Position numbers and translations under genes: made by a program
DNA from: a bacterium
Lineage (GTDB): Bacteria > Hydrogenedentota > Hydrogenedentia > Hydrogenedentiales > SLHB01
Length of the DNA stretch: 9,907 nucleotides
Assembly (NCBI GenBank): GCA_024231375.1
Contig: JAAEQP010000269.1
Coordinates: 1-9,907, forward strand
Direction: 5' to 3'
Part shown: piece after piece, positions 6,343-9,907 of the stretch
Layout: every line of letters begins with the position of its first letter
How positions within the stretch are numbered: position 1 is the stretch's first letter
The notes under the pieces: generated by a model
Told to the model about the DNA's origin: nothing
Databases searched by the model: none
Seen by the model: only the letters and a program-made list of their open reading frames with translations

Positions 6343-8126
6343 TGCACCACTTGGCCACGCTGGTTTGGCTGCGCTTCACACTGTTCCGGCATTCCCTCAC
6401 GAAGCTGTCGTCGGTTCTGTCCCTCATCGTGACGGTGATGGTCACGGTGGGCGCGTTGATCGCGGGCATTGGACTCGCTCTGGTCGTGCTCATGCTGTCC
6501 GCGCAGAGCCGCGAGAAGCCGTTCGAGCTGCTGGGCGCCATCGATGGTATGGTCATAGTCTTTGTGTTCGTGTTGGTGATCGGTTTGCTCATCGAACTCC
6601 AGCGATCGGAGACCATCGATCTGCGCCGCATGCTGTATCTGCCCGTGTCGCCCAGGACCGTGTTCGGCCTGAACTTCGCGGTATCACAGATCTCGCCGGC
6701 CCCGATCCTGTTCCTGCTCCCTTCCGCCGGCCTTGCGGTGGGCCTGACCATCTCGATGGGACCCCGGATGCTGCTGGTGTTCCCGCTGGCTGTGGTGTTC
6801 TATCTGATGGTGGCGGTCTGGCTGTACTTCGTCCGCGGATTCCTTGCCAAGCTCATGGAGAACAAACGGCGGCGCAGGATGATTCTCGTGCTTCTTCCTC
6901 TGTGCTTCATCGTGGTGGGACAGCTTCCCAATATGTTCATGATAGCCACGGGGAAGGGGCGCCGGCGTCCGCCCCCCGACAATGGGGCCGTGACGCAAAC
7001 TCCCGAGCAACAAGTGGCGGCCCAGCGGACAACTCAGGGCGAACGACAGACACGCGACAGAGCGATCAAGGACGGAGTGATCCTGGCCAATAGCGTGATT
7101 CCCCTCGGATGGTTTCCACTCGGCGTGTACGCGCTGGCAGACGGCCAAACCGGCACGGCGGCGGGTTGCTTCGCCGGGGTCACGCTATTGGGCGCACTGG
7201 GATTTTCGTTGGGCTATCGCTCCACGTACCGCTACTACCGTGGCGACGTGACCTCAAGCGGCGCGACGACGCGCAAGGAGAAGAAACGGGTCGAGCAGGC
7301 GCGGGGGCCGGGGAGAAGGCCTTCGCGTGCGATGGCGGAGCGTGGAGTGCCTTTCGCCGACGAAGACACCGCGGCCTTCGCCTGGACCCAGTTCCAGGGC
7401 TATCTCCGTCACCCGCAGATCCGCATGATGATGATCATGCCCATCATCATGGCGGTCATCGTGCTCGCTCTGCCGTTGGCGAAAGGATTCAAAGTCGAAT
7501 CCGTCTTCATCCGCTCCATGGCCCTGCCCCTGCTCCCCTTGTGGTGCATTCTCATGTCGTCCATGTGGCTCTACAACATCTTTGGACCCGATGGCGACGG
7601 ATTCCGGGCATTGATTCTGCTGCCAACGCCACGGCACAAGTACCTTCTCGGAAAGAACCTGGCCTTTCTTCCCATTCTCGCGATCCAGTGCGCGCTGCTG
7701 GTCGCCGCGGGCGCGGTCTTCCTCCGCCCGGGCGTGAGCCCGGTCATTATCGCCGCCGTGCAGATGGTTCAGGGTTACTTGGCTTTCTGCATCTACGGAA
7801 ATCTCGTGTCCCTGTACTTTCCCTTCCGCATTCGTGCCGACAGCATGCGGGCCGCCAACCCCAAGGGCGTGATCATCCTTGTGAGCATGGTCGCGCTCCC
7901 CATCATCGGCATACTCGCGCTACCTACGTTGCTGGCGGCATCCGTCGACCGGGCCCTGCAGGAGCTTTGGGGCGTCCCGTCATACCTGCCGGTGGGCGTC
8001 TTGGTGTCCTTGGCCTTTCTGGCCCTTACGGTGATGATCTACCGCTTCACGCTTGAACCCATGGGGACCCTGTTGCTCCGCCGCGAACAGCGTATCCTGG
8101 AAGTCCTCATGCGCGACAAAGAGTGA
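6339..8126 (+). CDS. ABC-2-like exporter permease, double-length
   Basis: This 595-residue integral membrane protein has roughly 11-12 hydrophobic segments in two groups, about residues 25-200 and 364-570. A charged, low-hydrophobicity stretch lies between them (205-245 and 300-350). It is the partner of the overlapping ATPase. Each half carries a related cytosolic motif: LYLPVSPRTVFGLNFAVS at about 99-116, and LILLPTPRHKYLLGKNLAF at about 425-443. This suggests an old internal duplication, so that one chain provides both membrane halves. The start at 6339 gives the ATGA overlap; the ATG at 6342 is one codon later and equally possible. The protein ends cytosolically (EVLMRDKE). No terminator is visible before the secreted protein gene 105 bases downstream, so read-through is possible. 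The transported substrate is unknown. Confidence 0.85.
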   Translation: MMHHLATLVWLRFTLFRHSLTKLSSVLSLIVTVMVTVGALIAGIGLALVVLMLSAQSREKPFELLGAIDGMVIVFVFVLVIGLLIELQRSETIDLRRMLYLPVSPRTVFGLNFAVSQISPAPILFLLPSAGLAVGLTISMGPRMLLVFPLAVVFYLMVAVWLYFVRGFLAKLMENKRRRRMILVLLPLCFIVVGQLPNMFMIATGKGRRRPPPDNGAVTQTPEQQVAAQRTTQGERQTRDRAIKDGVILANSVIPLGWFPLGVYALADGQTGTAAGCFAGVTLLGALGFSLGYRSTYRYYRGDVTSSGATTRKEKKRVEQARGPGRRPSRAMAERGVPFADEDTAAFAWTQFQGYLRHPQIRMMMIMPIIMAVIVLALPLAKGFKVESVFIRSMALPLLPLWCILMSSMWLYNIFGPDGDGFRALILLPTPRHKYLLGKNLAFLPILAIQCALLVAAGAVFLRPGVSPVIIAAVQMVQGYLAFCIYGNLVSLYFPFRIRADSMRAANPKGVIILVSMVALPIIGILALPTLLAASVDRALQELWGVPSYLPVGVLVSLAFLALTVMIYRFTLEPMGTLLLRREQRILEVLMRDKE

Positions 8127-8193
8127 ATACCCGTAACGGCGTCTCGTCCATAGTTAGGGCTTGGCGGCCGCGTACGGTTCTTGGCCAATTGCA

Positions 8194-8227
8194 GACGAGT
8201 CGAGCGACACGCGATACGCACAGGAGG
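8194..8227 (+). repeat. duplicated leader, copy 1
   Basis: This 34-base block ends in the AGGAGG of the first discoidin-like gene. It matches 9095-9128 at 31 of 34 positions. The repeat continues into the coding sequence, so each repeat unit runs from leader to stop codon (8194-8939 and 9095-9850). Confidence 0.9.
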
Positions 8228-8231
8228 CACG

Positions 8232-8939
8232 ATGAAGATGAGTAAGCAGTCTATCTTGTTGTTGGCCGCCATGGTGTTGGTGTTGAATACGCCGACATTC
8301 GCCGCCGAAAAGGTGGATCCCCGGGCCAGCGACCCGAATTTCGCCGAGTTAGAGCTGGAGCTACCTGAGGCGTCGGAAAACGGAACGCCAATCGACTACT
8401 GGTCCGAGCATCTGGATATGTCCTACATGCCGCGGCCCGCGTACTACGCTCCCGTGGGCACGGCCCTCATCTCCCGGGGCAAACCGGTCACCTCCAGCGA
8501 CACGGGCGTGAGCCCCGAGAAGCTGAAGATGGTGACGGACGGCGACAAGAAGTGGGTCGAGGAGAGCGTGCTCGTCCTGAAACCCGGCGTCCAGTGGGTT
8601 CAGATCGACCTGGGCGCGAAGCAGGCCATCGACGCGATTCTCATATGGCACTTCCACGAGTACGAACGCGTCTACTTCGACGTTATTGTCAAGGCGTCCT
8701 GCGATCCCAAGTTCGAGAAGGACGTAACTGTCATCTACAACAACGACTACGACAAATCCGCCGGACTCGGCGAAGGCAAGGACAAGGAGTACATCGAGAA
8801 GATGGAAGGCCGTCTCATCGATTCAGAGGGCGTCGAGGCCCGCTACGTACGCCTCTACAGCAACGGCAACACCACCGATGGCGCGAACACGTACATCGAG
8901 GTGCAGGTCTTTGGCCGCGCTGCCAAGGAGGGATCGTGA
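8232..8939 (+). CDS. secreted F5/8 type C (discoidin-like) domain protein, copy 1
   Basis: This 235-residue exported protein consists of a signal peptide (about 1-24, ending TFAA), a short linker with the motif GTPIDYWSEHLD (51-62), and one discoidin-like beta-sandwich (about 79-228). Domain hallmarks are ISRGKPVTSSD, VTDGD, WVQIDLGA, IDAILIWHFHEY, ARYVRLYSNG and YIEVQVFG. Such domains bind glycans or other surface ligands. No enzyme domain, anchor or membrane segment is present beyond the signal, so it is probably periplasmic or released. A single cysteine (C157) is present and is kept in copy 2. The start at 8232 has AGGAGG (8222-8227) 4 bases upstream. The family assignment is by motif; the ligand is unknown. 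Confidence 0.88.
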   Translation: MKMSKQSILLLAAMVLVLNTPTFAAEKVDPRASDPNFAELELELPEASENGTPIDYWSEHLDMSYMPRPAYYAPVGTALISRGKPVTSSDTGVSPEKLKMVTDGDKKWVEESVLVLKPGVQWVQIDLGAKQAIDAILIWHFHEYERVYFDVIVKASCDPKFEKDVTVIYNNDYDKSAGLGEGKDKEYIEKMEGRLIDSEGVEARYVRLYSNGNTTDGANTYIEVQVFGRAAKEGS

Positions 8940-8961
8940 GGTTCCATGGACCGGCGTACAT

Positions 8962-8991
8962 TTGACATTTGGGGTGTCTGAACGGGATACT
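8962..8991 (+). promoter_or_regulatory. candidate sigma70-type promoter of copy 2
   Basis: A perfect TTGACA (8962-8967) is followed after 18 bases by GATACT (8986-8991, four of six). Transcription would start near 8998, leaving a leader of about 135 bases. The leader contains a 6-base hairpin (CCACGG 9031-9036 with CCGTGG 9046-9051) and a second TTGACATT at 9019-9026. It could let copy 2 be expressed apart from copy 1. An alternative reading of the same bases is the start of a small frame (ATG 8992). Confidence 0.5.
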
Positions 8992-9094
8992 ATGGCGTTG
9001 AAACGGCGCATGCCGCGATTGACATTCGGACCACGGACATCAGGCCCGTGGATGCCCCGACCGGGCGGCCGGACGCGGCTCCCGGAGCGCCACT

Positions 9095-9128
9095 GACGAG
9101 TCGAACGACACGCGATATGTACAGGAGG
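9095..9128 (+). repeat. duplicated leader, copy 2
   Basis: This is the partner of the block at 8194-8227. It ends in the AGGAGG used by the second discoidin-like gene. The three differences are all transitions, at the 11th, 24th and 26th positions. Untranslated bases this similar, next to genes that have diverged by about 20% in protein, may be under selection for expression. Confidence 0.9.
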
Positions 9129-9133
9129 ATACG

Positions 9134-9850
9134 ATGAAGATGACTAAGAAGCCGGTCTTGTTGTTTGGCGCCATGATCGCCGTGGCGTTGTTGTTGAGTG
9201 CGCCGGTGTTTGCCGCCGACGAGGAAGACCCCCGGGCCAGCGACCCGAATTACACCGAATTGAAGTTGGAACTGCCCGAACCGTCGTTTAGCGGCACGCC
9301 GCTCGACTACTGGTCCGAGCACCTGGATATTTCCTTCAAGCCCCGTCCGACGAAGTACGTGCCCAAGGGCACGACCAACATCTCCCAAGGCAAGCCGGTG
9401 ACCTCCAGCGACACGGGCGTGAGCCCCGAAAAGCTGAAAATGGTGACCGATGGCGACGCGAAGTGGGTTGAGGACAGCCTCCTCGTGCTGAAGCCGGGCG
9501 TCCAGTGGATCCAGATCGACCTCGGCGCGAAACAGGCCCTCGACGCGATGCTCCTGTGGCACTTCCACGAGTACGAACGCGTTTACTTCGACGTGGTCAT
9601 CAAGGTCTCGTGCGACCCCAAATTCGAGAAGGACGTGACTGTCGTCTTCAACAACGACTACGACAAGTCTGCCGAACTCGGCGAGGGCAAAGACAAAGAG
9701 TTCATCGAGAAGACGGAAGGCCGCTTCTTCGACCTGAAGGGCATCGAAGCCCGCTACGTTCGCCTCTATAGCAACGGCAACACCACCGACGACACCAACA
9801 CGTATATTGAGGTCAAGGTCTTTGGTCGCGCCGCCAAGGAGGGATCGTGA
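9134..9850 (+). CDS. secreted F5/8 type C (discoidin-like) domain protein, copy 2
   Basis: This 238-residue paralogue of the preceding gene has the same plan: signal peptide (about 1-27, ending VFAA), linker with GTPLDYWSEHLD, and one discoidin-like domain. From DPRASDPN to the end the two align without gaps over 207 residues, with about 40 differences by eye, roughly 80% identity. The signal peptides differ more and account for the length difference. The most conserved stretches are TSSDTGVSPEKLKMVTDGD, the WHFHEYERVYFDV core, SCDPKFEKDVTV, and the C-terminal GRAAKEGS. Divergence is concentrated in the linker around residues 47-83, which may be the surface that differs in binding. The start at 9134 has AGGAGG (9123-9128) 5 bases upstream. 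No terminator follows. Confidence 0.88.
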   Translation: MKMTKKPVLLFGAMIAVALLLSAPVFAADEEDPRASDPNYTELKLELPEPSFSGTPLDYWSEHLDISFKPRPTKYVPKGTTNISQGKPVTSSDTGVSPEKLKMVTDGDAKWVEDSLLVLKPGVQWIQIDLGAKQALDAMLLWHFHEYERVYFDVVIKVSCDPKFEKDVTVVFNNDYDKSAELGEGKDKEFIEKTEGRFFDLKGIEARYVRLYSNGNTTDDTNTYIEVKVFGRAAKEGS

Positions 9851-9875
9851 CGCCGGACTCGCCGGCTGACGCGAA

Positions 9876-9907
9876 TTGAGGCGACATGCTGAGTAGTGAC
9901 ACTATGG
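9876..9907 (+). promoter_or_regulatory. promoter-like element at right edge, matching the one before copy 2
   Basis: TTGAGG (9876-9881) and, 16 bases on, GACACT (9898-9903) followed by ATGG resemble the element at 8962-8995. The shared ACTATGG begins 50 bases after the stop of copy 1 and 51 bases after the stop of copy 2. The window ends here, so its target is not visible. Confidence 0.3.

Noticed and set aside
8148..8154. CCATAGT before copy 1, the reverse complement of the ACTATGG element
   Set aside because: It is a 7-base match in the opposite orientation, at a different distance and without a partner hexamer, so it is likely chance.
8925..8969. AAGGAGGG followed by GTG overlapping the stop of copy 1, and the same at the end of copy 2, suggesting a coupled downstream start
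   Set aside because: The frames opened are only 9 and 10 codons and unrelated. The motif is a by-product of the codons for the conserved AKEGS ending.
9852..9866. GCCGG/CCGGC hairpin after copy 2 as a terminator
   Set aside because: The stem is only 5 base pairs and no T-run follows.

Overview
The window is GC-rich bacterial DNA with strong AGGAGG-type ribosome sites, tight gene packing and no plasmid, phage, IS or CRISPR signature. The gene content (cohesin/FN3 surface protein, tandem secreted discoidin-like proteins, neutral-ceramidase-like hydrolase, Zn-ribbon rhomboid) suggests an uncultured or environmental lineage, perhaps of the Planctomycetota/Verrucomicrobiota/Hydrogenedentota kind. 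That placement is a guess from gene content and is not shown by any marker gene.

Left part (1-2258): about 330 bases with no convincing gene; then a minus-strand CAT-anticodon tRNA with its own intrinsic terminator; then a minus-strand 565-residue secreted modular protein (signal peptide, cohesin-like, FN3, Ig-like, C-terminal membrane anchor). A short divergent promoter region (2259-2465) separates it from the plus-strand genes.

Middle part (2466-5470): a DinB-fold protein, a rhomboid protease carrying an N-terminal zinc ribbon, and, 20 bases after it, a neutral/alkaline-ceramidase-like metal hydrolase that lacks a signal peptide. The last two are probably co-transcribed.

Right part (5578-9850): a two-gene ABC exporter (ATPase and a large permease overlapping by ATGA), followed by two tandem, about 80% identical, secreted F5/8 type C (discoidin-like) proteins. 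The two copies share a 34-base leader next to their ribosome sites. A promoter-like element with the same ACTATGG core lies at matching positions after both stop codons, so a third copy may begin just beyond the right edge. The most unusual part of the window is this tandem family of small secreted lectin-like proteins next to an ABC exporter. A functional link between them is only an inference from position.
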